DNA from: Mucilaginibacter ginsenosidivorax
Lineage (GTDB): Bacteria > Bacteroidota > Bacteroidia > Sphingobacteriales > Sphingobacteriaceae
Reading direction: 5' to 3'
Assembly: GCF_007971525.1 (NCBI RefSeq)
Contig: NZ_CP042437.1
Span: 1,922,001-1,986,000, forward strand
DNA length: 64,000 nt
Program-made: the position numbers and the translations under genes
The notes under the pieces: model-generated
Seen by the model: the letters and a program-made list of their open reading frames with translations, nothing else
Database searches by the model: none
Told to the model about the DNA's origin: nothing
Shown here: piece after piece, positions 1-8,592 of the stretch
Layout of the letters: each line of letters opens with the position of its first letter
How positions within the stretch are numbered: the first letter of the stretch is position 1

Positions 1-248
1 TTGATTTTATATGGCCAATGGCTATCACTATGCGTGCCCTTACCTCGACGGATAAATTAGAGATTACCCGTTGCCTGCATATGCTTAAAAACACGCACGC
101 CGGCACCGGTTTTATGCACGAAGGTTTCCATAAGGATAATGCTAATAACTTCACCCGCAAATGGTTTGCCTGGGCAAATACCCTGTTTGGCGAACTGATT
201 GTTAAACTGCACGCGCACCATCCGGATTTGTTGCAGAAAATTTTTTAA
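1..248 (+). CDS. GH125 family exo-alpha-mannosidase, C-terminal end (partial)
   Basis: The gene is cut by the left edge of the window; codons are read from base 3. The visible 81 residues contain DFIWPMAITMRALTS near the start and an ending with FHKDN, FTRKWFAWANTLFGEL, which is the typical C-terminus of glycoside hydrolase family 125 (formerly DUF1237), metal-independent mannosidases that release mannose from alpha-1,6-linked substrates. The catalytic acid region and any signal peptide lie outside the window. An ATG at 18 opens the same frame but is internal, because the frame is open and family-like before it. The gene ends just before a strong terminator. Family call is confident; substrate is not testable here. 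Confidence 0.85.
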   Translation, partial: DFIWPMAITMRALTSTDKLEITRCLHMLKNTHAGTGFMHEGFHKDNANNFTRKWFAWANTLFGELIVKLHAHHPDLLQKIF

Positions 249-276
249 CGAGCGCTGAATAATCATAAAAATGCAG

Positions 277-309
277 AAGCTGTCACTTTTTAAGCGACAG
301 CTTTTTTTA
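277..309 (+). terminator. Rho-independent terminator after GH125 gene
   Basis: An 8-bp perfect stem (aagctgtc at 277-284 with gacagctt at 296-303) is followed by a run of T. It lies 29 bases after the stop of the GH125 gene. The T run is on the plus strand, as expected for this gene. Confidence 0.8.
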
Positions 310-452
310 CATTACCGGCGCGGTATTTTAACATATAATTAGTATAGCATACCTATTAAATATCCTTACCTTTAATTGGGTTTAGCCAATTAGCAATTTC
401 AAGCCCCATAAACCTAAACAAGTTATCAAAATTAACCTTACAAGTACAAAAA

Positions 453-1244
453 ATGAGAAAAACAATTAAAGCGATAATCACATCAGTGGTGTTATTGTTG
501 CTGGCCGGCCCTTTGGCTGCCCAGTCGGTTTCCTACAAATCGGGGATGCTTAGTGTTGATGGCAAAGAGATTGCCAGGATAGTAAAGCTTAAAGCCGGGT
601 TTGCCCAGCCCGCCAATTACGAACTGTATTCCATGAGCGGCGAAAAACTGATCATCGCCGTATTGGCCAGTGATTTGCCCCCTGATCCTCAAAACAATAC
701 TGACTTTTACTATCGCTTCTCTTTTTTAACAACCAGCCAGGTGGGCTTATTTACACTGAGTATATTAAGTGCCGAAAAATCTTTTGCTAAACTAATAGGC
801 CAAAGCGGGATAATAGTTGATGATAAGCTTAACGAGGCAAAAATAAACGAGTTTATAGCACTGAAAAGCAAGAACCCTATTGTACGAACAGAATACAATA
901 TTGTAAAAAGAAACATGATGTTTCCTGTTATGATAAAAGACGATAACATGATTTACCAGGGATTGGAAGCTATTGGCAAGTTTAAAAATATTTCATCGGG
1001 TCCCGAGGGCGACACTTATGAATTTAGTCTACCCGATGGGTTGATAGTTGTCAAGGTGAGTTTTAGCGGTGGTAACAGTGCATCTAAATTTATCATAAAC
1101 ACCAAAAAGGATAGCCAAACTATGGCGTACACCATAGCGCCTGATGGATTTGGTAAAACTATTATTGCTTCTGCCGGGGTAGATAAAAACGAACATACCA
1201 TATTACGAATAGCCAAGTGGCTGGTAAACGGGAAATATATGTAG
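453..1244 (+). CDS. Secreted protein of unknown function (263 aa)
   Basis: No family is recognised. The N-terminus MRKTIKAIITSVVLLLLAG is a clear signal peptide, with probable cleavage after PLAAQ, so the mature protein should be periplasmic or envelope-associated. The rest is soluble in character, with alternating beta-like segments (YELYSMSGEKLIIAVLA, TYEFSLPDGLIVVKVSF) and no further membrane segment. It is a single gene: the GH125 terminator lies upstream and a large hairpin plus a convergent gene lie downstream. No Shine-Dalgarno is seen; the leader is A-rich, as is common in Bacteroidota. Confidence 0.7.
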   Translation: MRKTIKAIITSVVLLLLAGPLAAQSVSYKSGMLSVDGKEIARIVKLKAGFAQPANYELYSMSGEKLIIAVLASDLPPDPQNNTDFYYRFSFLTTSQVGLFTLSILSAEKSFAKLIGQSGIIVDDKLNEAKINEFIALKSKNPIVRTEYNIVKRNMMFPVMIKDDNMIYQGLEAIGKFKNISSGPEGDTYEFSLPDGLIVVKVSFSGGNSASKFIINTKKDSQTMAYTIAPDGFGKTIIASAGVDKNEHTILRIAKWLVNGKYM

Positions 1245-1255
1245 GATTAAGCCAT

Positions 1256-1305
1256 AAGTCGGGAGTCTTAAGCCTGAAGTTTTTCTGACTTAAGACTCCC
1301 GACTT
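1256..1305. terminator. Perfect 17-bp hairpin between convergent genes
   Basis: Arms 1256-1272 and 1289-1305 are perfect reverse complements (aagtcgggagtcttaag and its complement) around a 16-base loop. The hairpin sits between the convergent genes ending at 1244 and 1324, so it could terminate both. There is no long T run on either side, so it may instead be a dispersed intergenic repeat of the kind seen elsewhere in this window. Confidence 0.6.
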
Positions 1306-1323
1306 TGGACTAAATTTGCTTTT

Positions 1324-2088
1324 CTAAAATAACGGCCTCCCCAGCATAGCATTATAAAATAATAGCGAAACGGCTATAAAATAAACACTTGCAAAAATAA
1401 CCGCCGGCCTGCTATTTTTAACCCCGCTGAAAACAACAAACAGCGGTATAATTTGCAACGCGTGCAGGCCCATGAAATGGGCTATCCGTAAATCGCCGGC
1501 TATACGGCTCCAGTTAAAAAGCGGCAGGCCAGGGCTGCCATCGGCAGCGCCTACTGTGTGGGCCAGTCGCGATGCCATTACACCGCCTTCAAGCGCGAAG
1601 ATGCAAGCCATAATTATACCCAGGCGGATAGCCCACAGCAAAGCGGGTGTTAATTTTACAGCCTTCACCTTAAAAAACTTTATTCCAATGTATAGGGCAA
1701 ACAGCGTTTGCGACACTATCACTATCCCCATCGTACTAAATACAAGCGCATTATAAGCACCCGAAGTATTATAGTGTGATAGCTGTCCTCTTGCGGCCTG
1801 CGTGGCGATGGCCAGCATCTCAAAACTCATGGCAAAAACTGTAAAATTCACGAAGCGCCTCTTGAGCTGTTCATAAGGCAGGTATTGCAGCAGCAAGGGC
1901 CATGTTAGGCAGTATATGGCGATGGAGATTGCAAATTTGATGGGCTTTGTCCACAAATTAATCCCCATCAGTTGGCGATGATCAAATTGGGCGATGATGA
2001 GCATCAGTATAAATAAGGCTAAATGACCCAACGCGCAGTAATAAAGAAGCGGACTAATAGTCTTGATACGGACGAATAAGGTTTTCAT
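1324..2088 (-). CDS. Multi-pass membrane protein, partner of ABA4-like gene
   Basis: This 254-residue integral membrane protein has about seven hydrophobic segments (for example YYCALGHLALFILMLII, IAIYCLTWPLLL, IAGDLRIAHFMGLHALQIIPLFVVF). The frame is open further upstream to 2181, but the start at 2088 is preferred because its ATG overlaps the TGA of the preceding gene in an ATGA junction, which implies translational coupling. Conserved-looking polar points include HFMGLHALQ and a Trp-Thr-Lys-Pro loop. No function is assigned. The pairing with the ABA4-like gene suggests the two membrane proteins act together, which is inference. Confidence 0.65.
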   Translation of the reverse strand: MKTLFVRIKTISPLLYYCALGHLALFILMLIIAQFDHRQLMGINLWTKPIKFAISIAIYCLTWPLLLQYLPYEQLKRRFVNFTVFAMSFEMLAIATQAARGQLSHYNTSGAYNALVFSTMGIVIVSQTLFALYIGIKFFKVKAVKLTPALLWAIRLGIIMACIFALEGGVMASRLAHTVGAADGSPGLPLFNWSRIAGDLRIAHFMGLHALQIIPLFVVFSGVKNSRPAVIFASVYFIAVSLLFYNAMLGRPLF

Positions 2089-2501
2089 TTGGATGATTTT
2101 ATTTTGTGGACAATTTGATAAAGTAAATAGCCGCAAGGGCCAAACATAAAGGTGAGCACCAGGCAAGGTATAACCAGCCAATGCGGGACCGCCGAAGCCC
2201 TGGCCGATTTAACTATAGAAAAACCGATCAATAAATCAAAAGCGAGGTAGTGGACCCAACCGGCAAGTAACAGGTTATCGTTACTAAAGAGGATACGAAC
2301 TTCCTGTACCGACCCAAAACCACCGCCATGGATACCGAAAAAGCCGGCAATGTAAATGCAATAAATTACCGAAAGCAATAATGGGACAGCAGCGTGGTTA
2401 ACCAACCACTGCGTAACTTTCCATTTATGCAATGCAATTAACAAAAGCCACTGCAATGCTGCGATGGCGCTAACGACGGAAAAAACCTGCGAGGCATTCA
2501 T
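2085..2501 (-). CDS. ABA4-like (DUF4281-type) membrane protein
   Basis: The 138-residue protein has four hydrophobic segments and the features of the ABA4-like family: an early WLLLIALHKWK segment, a G-rich GFFGIHGGGFGSVQEVRILF loop, a GWVHYLAFDLLIG segment and a C-terminal FMFGPCGYLLYQI. ABA4 in plants is needed for neoxanthin synthesis, but bacterial homologues have no settled role. The stop codon overlaps the start of the next membrane gene. The family call rests on the WxHYLAFDL and FGPxGYLLY segments. Confidence 0.7.
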   Translation of the reverse strand: MNASQVFSVVSAIAALQWLLLIALHKWKVTQWLVNHAAVPLLLSVIYCIYIAGFFGIHGGGFGSVQEVRILFSNDNLLLAGWVHYLAFDLLIGFSIVKSARASAVPHWLVIPCLVLTFMFGPCGYLLYQIVHKIKSSK

Positions 2502-2699
2502 ATTATTTTGATTTTGTGGTGTTGTTTTTATTTAAAAGCCTGCTAATTAACTCCAGCCTGGTAACGTTGACCTGGCTAAAAATCAAGCGTTTTGAGCCTT
2601 CTGCTTAAAGCTTTACAATGCACAGCACAAAACTGGGACTAATAGCTTAGCCGTGAAATGATATGAGGTTAAAAAGCGAAGTTGATTTATTAACCTAAG

Positions 2700-3281
2700 T
2701 TAACTTTTGGCGTTTGACAGCCTGGCCCTAATGCGGCTAAGGCTTTGCGGCTGAATGCCCAGGTATGAGGCAATTAAATGCTGGGGGAGCCTTTCAAATA
2801 TATGGGGCTGTTTGGTAAGCAGTTCAAGGTACCGGTCTTCGGCCGATTGCATTTTTAAATTCCGGTTGTTCCTGGCGGTGTCAATAAACAGTCTTTCGGC
2901 TATTATACGGCCAAAGCGTTCAAAGCGCTGGCTATGGTTATACAAGGCCTGCATGTCGGCGTAGCTCAGGGTAAATAGCTCGCAATCTTCCAGCGCTTCA
3001 ATAAAATCAGGCGATGGGGTTTGTAATAAAAAACTTTCGTAATCGCCAATCCATTCGCCCTCAAATGCAAAACCTAAAGTATTGTCGCCCTTCTCGCTGC
3101 GCGAAAAATATCTTAACCCGCCCCTAAATACAATGACCATGCTTTTGCAAACCTGGCCTTCTTTTAAGTAAAAAGCATACTTTTTTAAGCTGAGCGGCTT
3201 AAGCCTTTGCATAAATAAAAAAAGCTCCTCGTCGGTAAAATCAACCAGTGCGCGTAATGATTGGGTAATAACTTCGTACAT
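2700..3281 (-). CDS. Crp/Fnr-family transcriptional regulator
   Basis: The 193-residue protein has an N-terminal cyclic-nucleotide-binding-like beta barrel (about residues 20-115, with FYLKEGQVCKSMVIVFRGGLRYF and the GEWIGDYESFL segment), a long dimerisation helix (about 115-145) and a C-terminal winged-helix DNA-binding domain ending IASYLGIQPQSLSRIRARL. This is the common short Bacteroidota Crp/Fnr type, which usually lacks the Fnr cysteines and the full cAMP-binding motif; neither is seen here. The ligand is therefore unknown. The gene stands alone; a -7-like box lies 48 bases upstream of the start. Confidence 0.85.
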   Translation of the reverse strand: MYEVITQSLRALVDFTDEELFLFMQRLKPLSLKKYAFYLKEGQVCKSMVIVFRGGLRYFSRSEKGDNTLGFAFEGEWIGDYESFLLQTPSPDFIEALEDCELFTLSYADMQALYNHSQRFERFGRIIAERLFIDTARNNRNLKMQSAEDRYLELLTKQPHIFERLPQHLIASYLGIQPQSLSRIRARLSNAKS

Positions 3282-3328
3282 GGTAAAAACCTGCTGGCCG
3301 GTGGCTATTTTAGTAAAAACTGCTATAC

Positions 3329-3336
3329 CAAAGATA
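3329..3336 (-). promoter_or_regulatory. -7 box (TATCTTTG) for the Crp/Fnr gene
   Basis: On the minus strand the sequence reads TATCTTTG, a full match to the Bacteroidota TAnnTTTG element. It lies 48 bases before the ATG of the regulator. No clear TTTG at the -33 position was found, so this is a moderate call. Confidence 0.45.
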
Positions 3337-3375
3337 CACGAATAATTGAAATTGCCGTTTAACCCGCCCTGCGGG

Positions 3376-3470
3376 GCTGCTACTTTTTGTACACGGTTTT
3401 TAGAAACGTACCACTAAACAAAACCGCTGTCATTTCCTTTTATAAAAAGCTGTGTACACACAGTAGCCGC
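3376..3470. repeat. Imperfect inverted repeat, 21-bp arms
   Basis: The arm at 3376-3396 (gctgctactttttgtacacg...) pairs with 3450-3470 at 17 of 21 positions. The arms enclose about 53 bases. It lies in the gene-free region between the Crp/Fnr and H1-like genes and could be a structured RNA leader or another dispersed hairpin. Confidence 0.5.
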
Positions 3471-3896
3471 GGCAGAGCAACCTGGTATGGCAGGAGCAGC
3501 CCGGCATAATTGGCGATAAAAATTAAAAGCCGGTTACCCTCCCCGCCAGCTTTAAACCCAGGAACATCGGATAAATTCGATGTATTCAATTTAATAAATT
3601 AAAAAATGAAATAATATGTTAAATGAGTACCATAGTTCGGGTTTAATAGTATTTATAATACGTATTATTTAAATATGCATTTAATCAACTAAGCATAGCC
3701 ATAATATACTAAAGCAAAACCCCTATTTTCATACTATATAATTAATGCTTAAATATCCTGGCAGGCTTCAAGATGTGGAAAAAAACCACTGTAAAGGCAC
3801 TATTTTTCGACTTTAAAAATTTTTAATTAAAAAAAAACCTTATAGCTTAGCTTTAATTAAAAACAATAGACCTCATAATTTAAAAGGAGTAATTAA

Positions 3897-4076
3897 ATGA
3901 AAAAATTTACTGAAGTAAAGGAGCTTGTAGCTTCTTTAGAGGCTGACGCCGACAAATTCTACAACAAAGGAAACAGCGCTGCCGGAACCCGTGTTCGCAA
4001 AGGTATGCAAGATCTTAAAAACCTGGCACAAGCTATCCGCCTTGAGGTTCAGGAGGCGAAAAACAAAGAAAGCTAA
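3897..4076 (+). CDS. Histone H1-like protein (Bacteroidota Hc1 type)
   Basis: A 59-residue protein beginning MKKFTEVKELVASLEADADK, with FYNKGNSAAGTRVRKGMQDL and a helical Lys-rich tail. This matches the short Hc1-like 'histone H1' family of Bacteroidota, thought to bind DNA or act as a nucleoid-associated protein. The characteristic NxxAGTRVRKxMQxLK core is present at about residues 26-43. The start is fixed by an AGGAG sequence 7 bases upstream, which is unusual in this phylum. A strong terminator follows 35 bases after the stop, so it is a single-gene transcript. Confidence 0.85.
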   Translation: MKKFTEVKELVASLEADADKFYNKGNSAAGTRVRKGMQDLKNLAQAIRLEVQEAKNKES

Positions 4077-4110
4077 GGAAGATTTTTTGATCAATCTTAT
4101 TCCCCTGATA

Positions 4111-4143
4111 AAAACCCGGTTACAATCAATAACCGGGTTTTTT
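4111..4143 (+). terminator. Rho-independent terminator of the H1-like gene
   Basis: Arms 4111-4121 and 4131-4141 (aaaacccggtt and its complement) form an 11-bp stem ending in a T run. It also abuts the stop of the convergent Fic gene at 4145 and has an A run on its left side, so it can serve both genes. Confidence 0.85.
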
Positions 4144-4144
4144 A

Positions 4145-4942
4145 TTAAAAAAGAAAAGTAAACCCGCCGCCTTTTGATGGCTTGTTCATCTCCTCAAATT
4201 TTTCAATTTCTTTGTCAAGCAGCGATGCATACTCCCTGTTCATAAAATCGCGAAAGACCTGAATATTCTCTTGCGCACGGGTATCAACCAGGGCCTGAAT
4301 ATAAGCCGCCTTGTTTTCGCTTTTTACATTAGCCAAAGGTAAATTGTAATAAGCCTGTATGTAATTCATTAATAAACGCGAGGTACGCCCGTTGCCGTCA
4401 TAATAAGGATGGATGCTTACCAGGTTAAAATGGGCATCAAAAGAAAGGTTCAATTGCTCTTCAACAGATAAGGGCTTACCCATCTCATCATTTAGTTTCG
4501 CCACCAAATCGCCGGTTAACCTTTCCACCTTATCAAAATTCGGGAAATAAGAAACCCCGGCGGTTACGTTGCCTTTACGAAAAGCACCTGTCGCCGAATC
4601 GACCGTACCTAACATGGTGTTATAAACTTTTCCGGTGCTTTTCATCACCAGCGCATTTATTTGCTGCAAAAGGGTTACCGAAAGTTTATTTTTTGCTCTG
4701 GCGTTTCGTATTGTAAACAAAAGGGCGGCATGATGGTCGGTTACCATAAGGCTTTCCTGTAAGGGTTTACCATTAGGTGTACGGCCTTCGTTAATGAGCA
4801 CCTGTGTCTCTATCTCGGTAAGGGTTGATCCTTCAATCCGGGTAGAATGATGGTCAATAGCTATCAGGTTAAACTTATCATGGTCTATCACTTCGGCTAT
4901 GCCAAGGCCGTTATATTTTGCTATGAGTTTAACACAATCCAT
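4145..4942 (-). CDS. Fic domain protein (class II AMP transferase type)
   Basis: A 265-residue protein with the Fic active-site motif HPYYDGNGR at residues 178-186, where the His is the catalytic base and the Asp-Gly-Asn-Gly-Arg loop binds nucleotide phosphates. An inhibitory motif of the SxxxEG form (STRIEG, residues 33-38) sits in the N-terminal helix, which defines class II Fic proteins that hold themselves inactive. Such enzymes usually transfer AMP to protein hydroxyls, but the target cannot be inferred. The motif is complete, so the protein should be active. No antitoxin-like small gene lies next to it, in keeping with self-inhibition. Confidence 0.88.
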   Translation of the reverse strand: MDCVKLIAKYNGLGIAEVIDHDKFNLIAIDHHSTRIEGSTLTEIETQVLINEGRTPNGKPLQESLMVTDHHAALLFTIRNARAKNKLSVTLLQQINALVMKSTGKVYNTMLGTVDSATGAFRKGNVTAGVSYFPNFDKVERLTGDLVAKLNDEMGKPLSVEEQLNLSFDAHFNLVSIHPYYDGNGRTSRLLMNYIQAYYNLPLANVKSENKAAYIQALVDTRAQENIQVFRDFMNREYASLLDKEIEKFEEMNKPSKGGGFTFLF

Positions 4943-4952
4943 TTTATGGGTA

Positions 4953-4960
4953 CGAAAATA
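4953..4960 (-). promoter_or_regulatory. -7-like box (TATTTTCG) close to the Fic start
   Basis: On the minus strand TATTTTCG lies 10 bases before the ATG of the Fic gene. It matches TAnnTTTG except for one C. If it is used, the transcript leader would be only a few bases long. Confidence 0.4.
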
Positions 4961-4990
4961 GGCATAAATTGTTGTTTACAATACCCCAAC

Positions 4991-5024
4991 AAAAAAGCCA
5001 CATCAAAACTGACGTGGCTTTTTT
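4991..5024 (-). terminator. Terminator of dapA
   Basis: An 11-bp stem (aaaaaagccac at 4991-5001 with gtggctttttt at 5014-5024) lies 20 bases past the dapA stop on the minus strand. The A run on the plus strand gives the U tract for the minus-strand transcript. Confidence 0.8.
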
Positions 5025-5044
5025 GCTAAATTAGTTTAGCTATT

Positions 5045-5923
5045 TTAAGCTAAACTCTTCGTTTCTTTAATTATGGCTTCTGCTGTTGCACTACCAACCT
5101 GCACAAGCGGTAATCTTACCGTATCGCCACAAATGCCTAATTCCTTCAGCGCAGTTTTTACACCGGCGGGGCTGCCATCGGTAAACATCAGGCGGGTAAA
5201 TTCAATCAGGCTGTACTGGGCTTTGTGGGCGCCTTTATAATCGTTATTAAGCAGCAGGCGCACCATATCTGACAGCTGGCGGGGCAAGGCATTACCAATT
5301 ACCGATATTACGCCCACAGCGCCTAAAGCCATCATTGGCAAAGTAACCGGATCATCGCCCGATATAAATAAGAACCCTTCGGGCTTATCTCTCATCAGCT
5401 GGTTAAACAAATCAAAATTACCGGATGCTTCCTTAATGCCGATTATATTTTTAAAATCGTTTGCCAGGCGCACAGTTGTTGCGGCACTAACGGTGCTGCC
5501 CGTACGGCTGGGTACGTTATACAAAATAACGGGTAGTTGCGTGTTTTGCGCTATCGCCTTATAATGCTGGTAAATACCCTCTTGCGTTGGTTTATTATAA
5601 TGCGGGCTCGATGATAAAATAGCATCATAACCGGCAGTATTAAATGATTTTATTTGTTCAACAACTTCGTGCGTATTGTTGCCGCCAATACCGGCAACTA
5701 AACCCACGCGCTTATTTACTGCTTCGGCGGTAAAGGCCCAAACCTGCTTTCGCTCAGCCTCACTCAATGTGGCGCTTTCGCCGGTTGTACCTAATGATAC
5801 CAGGTATTCTACCCCGCCATCAATCAAATGTTCAATCAGGTTGCTCAACCCGTCGTAGTCAACTTGACCATCCGCCTGAAAAGGGGTCACCATGGCTACC
5901 CCTGTTCCGTAAAATATATTCAT
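5045..5923 (-). CDS. dapA: 4-hydroxy-tetrahydrodipicolinate synthase
   Basis: DapA condenses pyruvate with aspartate semialdehyde, the first committed step to diaminopimelate and lysine. The 292-residue length is normal. Family landmarks are present: GTTGESATLSEAER (Thr46 and Thr47 of the catalytic triad), YNVPSRTG with Tyr135 and the substrate-binding Arg140, and GIKEASG with the Schiff-base Lys164. Pathway neighbours are absent, which is usual in this phylum. It is transcribed alone and ends in a good terminator. The start is the ATG that gives the standard MNIFYGTGVAMVTPF N-terminus. Confidence 0.96.
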   Translation of the reverse strand: MNIFYGTGVAMVTPFQADGQVDYDGLSNLIEHLIDGGVEYLVSLGTTGESATLSEAERKQVWAFTAEAVNKRVGLVAGIGGNNTHEVVEQIKSFNTAGYDAILSSSPHYNKPTQEGIYQHYKAIAQNTQLPVILYNVPSRTGSTVSAATTVRLANDFKNIIGIKEASGNFDLFNQLMRDKPEGFLFISGDDPVTLPMMALGAVGVISVIGNALPRQLSDMVRLLLNNDYKGAHKAQYSLIEFTRLMFTDGSPAGVKTALKELGICGDTVRLPLVQVGSATAEAIIKETKSLA

Positions 5924-5957
5924 GAGTTAAATTAAAGGATGCTAATATAGGGAGTTA

Positions 5958-6033
5958 GTTTTGAGTAGTGGGTAATCAGTGGTGAGTTTTTTATTATTCC
6001 GTAAATCCGACCTCAATACTCACTACTCAAAAC
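5958..6033. repeat. Inverted repeat, 13-bp arms (gagtagtg type)
   Basis: gttttgagtagtg at 5958-5970 pairs perfectly with 6021-6033. It lies between the dapA start and the stop of the next minus-strand gene. A related single arm (ttgagttttgagtactgag) occurs near 23318, so it belongs to a dispersed set. Confidence 0.55.
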
Positions 6034-6039
6034 CGAAAA

Positions 6040-8490
6040 CTAAAGAGATATCCCCACCCTCAACGCATTCTTGATGTTACTGCCTGTATTGTAGCTGCGG
6101 CCATACATAACGCGTACCAAGCCGCGCTGTATGCCAAAACCCAGTTCGGTATAGTTTTTAAGCGTTGGGGTTGACAGGTAGTTCACATTAATGATCTCCT
6201 GCAGCTTCAGGTTTCTTAAAACAGGGATCTTATTGGTTATAAACCCCGAAAAGTTATGTTCCAGGTGACCTTCCAGGTACTTATCGGCTGTGCTGAAATT
6301 GTAGTAATCCAGCAATAAAAAGCGGTTGAACGATGGTTTGTACACATGGGTTTGGTCACCGTCAAAGTGTTTGTAATCGGGGAAGTAAATGTTGTCTGCG
6401 TTGATAAATTTACCGGCACCAATAAAAAACGAGGTTTGGCCGTAAAATCCAAGGTCGATATCCGATTTAGAGATATCGGCGCTTAGCTGGTCGTAATCCA
6501 CGTCGCTGCCCAGCACACCGCTTATGCCTTTGGTATAGTTAATACCGATGGTTGGATACTTTGAGGGCAGGTACCTGCGGCCAAATGGATAGGTTTCGTA
6601 CCTATTGCTAAAATCGTAGCTGGTGCGGGCGCTTATTTTAAAAGATTGGTTTTCTGGAAACAACGGCACATCCTGTGCTGGCAACAGCGGGTTGTTTGAA
6701 GTAAACTGCCTGTTATTTTTTTTAAAAAAGCTGTAATCGGTTGTGTTGGGCAACCATTTACGATTGGCCCATTCTACATAAGCACTGGCCTGCCAGCCGC
6801 CGCTGATTCGACCGGCAAATGATGCCGATGCAAATTGTTTTTGGTAAAGTTTCTGAAAATTCTCCCGCCTGAACAACGTATAAACCGAATTTACAAATGC
6901 CGATACCGGCTGTAGGTTGTTAAGGTCGGTAACGTCCGATCCGGCGTTAAAACTCAACGTCATCTGTTTTACAGGGAGCGAAACACCGGCAACGCCGCCA
7001 AATAAGTGATTGCCAAAACCGTAGCGTACCCGGGCGTTTATGGCTATAAAGCGGTTATCAACCGTATCAATCATTTTAGTAAACCCAACACCATAGTTGA
7101 GGGCCAAACCCTCTACAGTATTGTATAATACCGAGTTAAGCACACTGCTGTAATGAAAGTATTCTTTTTTGTAACGGTTACGGGTATCAATACCGGTGAG
7201 CAACAGGTTGCTTAGTTTAAAGGTGTTATTGGCCTTATCCAACGAATCGAGATATGGCTTTGATTCTCGTTTAATGGCCAGCTTTCCTTTTACTTCGTAA
7301 TCCTTTTTTTCTTCGTCGGTAAGCGGGATAGGCCGCTCTTGCGCCCAGTAAACCGAGTCTTTATCGTGTCCTTTGGTAATGTTGATGCGTTCGGCAAAAT
7401 CCTTTTTATTAAGCACGGGGGCCAGGTTGTAATTTTTATATACACTTATAAAATACCCACCCAGCTTAAAACCAAACACGCCGCCTGTAAACTCAAACTT
7501 AATGGTGGCCGGCATCCATACCCTGGCGTCAACCGGGTAAAACTGCTGACTTATTTTCAGCGTATCTACATAGTTAATATTTGCTTTTTTGGTGATAAAA
7601 AGCTGCAGAGAGGCAATACGCCAGCTATCGTCCAAAATATAAATATAGCCTTCAAAACAGGGGTCGTAACCGCGTTTGGGTGTTACCTGTATTTTATTGA
7701 TGGTTTCACCGTTTTCGATGGTTGCCCCAATAAGTTTATAGTTATAATAAAACAGGGCATTTTCGGCAATGGGCGATACTAACGGGCGGTTGCTCAGGCG
7801 TTTCCAGCTTTCAAAATTCTGGTAAAAGTTTACCAGCATATCTGATGCCCGGTTAAAGCTGAACGCCCGGTTATAGCCCGATACCTTTGAGGATACCTGT
7901 ACCTCGTGCACCAGGTCGGGCTGCATAAAGCTGTATTTCGATTCAGATTCCGAAAGGTAGACAATACCGGTACGGCTGGAATCAAGCCCGGCCTCGCTGG
8001 TGGCTTTTTGCACATCAAAACCCATAAACTTTTTAGGAGCGGCCAGTAATTTTTGCAAGCCCTTAATATAAATATCGCAGGTATACGCTTTCACCTCGTT
8101 TAAATAGGTTTTACGCTTTTTGATGGCCTTACGAATAATGGCGTAGGCCGGGTCTTCGCCGCCTGCGTGTATGGTAATATCTTTAAGCTGGTATGTTTCT
8201 GTTTTCAGGCTGATGTTGATAACCTGGTTTTGGGCAAGGGTTATTTGTTTTATTTGCTGGCCATAACCCACCGCTTTAAACTGCAGCTCATACTTACCGG
8301 GTGCTAACTGTAGTGCATACACACCCTCGCTATTAGCGGAAACTCCTTTAGTAGTATTTTTTACATATACAGAAGCAAACGAAATGGGATGGTTACCCTC
8401 ATCGGTAATTTTACCACTAATAGCAAACTGTTGTGAAAAGGCATCGATACTGAAACTAAACAGCAGGAGTAATAGTGTGGTAAACTTCAT
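6040..8490 (-). CDS. DUF5686 outer-membrane protein with carboxypeptidase-regulatory domain
   Basis: An 816-residue exported protein. The signal peptide is MKFTTLLLLLFSFSIDAFSQ. Residues about 22-110 form a carboxypeptidase-regulatory-like beta sandwich (ISGKITDEGNHPISFASVYVKNT, then SANSEGVYALQLAPGKYELQ). The remainder matches the DUF5686 type, with an alpha/beta middle part and a long C-terminal run of amphipathic beta strands rich in aromatic residues and ending in a strand-like RVGISL, as in an outer-membrane barrel. The role of DUF5686 proteins is unknown; the architecture suggests an envelope or transport function. It is a single gene. Confidence 0.82.
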   Translation of the reverse strand: MKFTTLLLLLFSFSIDAFSQQFAISGKITDEGNHPISFASVYVKNTTKGVSANSEGVYALQLAPGKYELQFKAVGYGQQIKQITLAQNQVINISLKTETYQLKDITIHAGGEDPAYAIIRKAIKKRKTYLNEVKAYTCDIYIKGLQKLLAAPKKFMGFDVQKATSEAGLDSSRTGIVYLSESESKYSFMQPDLVHEVQVSSKVSGYNRAFSFNRASDMLVNFYQNFESWKRLSNRPLVSPIAENALFYYNYKLIGATIENGETINKIQVTPKRGYDPCFEGYIYILDDSWRIASLQLFITKKANINYVDTLKISQQFYPVDARVWMPATIKFEFTGGVFGFKLGGYFISVYKNYNLAPVLNKKDFAERINITKGHDKDSVYWAQERPIPLTDEEKKDYEVKGKLAIKRESKPYLDSLDKANNTFKLSNLLLTGIDTRNRYKKEYFHYSSVLNSVLYNTVEGLALNYGVGFTKMIDTVDNRFIAINARVRYGFGNHLFGGVAGVSLPVKQMTLSFNAGSDVTDLNNLQPVSAFVNSVYTLFRRENFQKLYQKQFASASFAGRISGGWQASAYVEWANRKWLPNTTDYSFFKKNNRQFTSNNPLLPAQDVPLFPENQSFKISARTSYDFSNRYETYPFGRRYLPSKYPTIGINYTKGISGVLGSDVDYDQLSADISKSDIDLGFYGQTSFFIGAGKFINADNIYFPDYKHFDGDQTHVYKPSFNRFLLLDYYNFSTADKYLEGHLEHNFSGFITNKIPVLRNLKLQEIINVNYLSTPTLKNYTELGFGIQRGLVRVMYGRSYNTGSNIKNALRVGISL

Positions 8491-8592
8491 TCAGGCAGTA
8501 TTTACACTAAGATGTAGCTTATTTGCTAAATGTTACAACACTTAATTGTTAAATTATGCAAAATATGAATGACGTAGCATTAGCCAGCTTAG

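Larger units (their letters stand above)
3282..3896. other. 615-bp gene-free region, AT-rich, upstream of H1-like gene
   Basis: No credible coding frame is seen. The left part holds the promoter box of the Crp/Fnr gene and an imperfect inverted repeat at 3376-3470. The right part (about 3580-3880) is strongly AT-rich with many TAAT/ATTA runs and leads into the histone H1-like gene. The leader of that gene may therefore be long or the stretch may carry a regulated promoter; TATTTTTCG near 3800 resembles a -7 box but has no clear partner. Confidence 0.5.
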
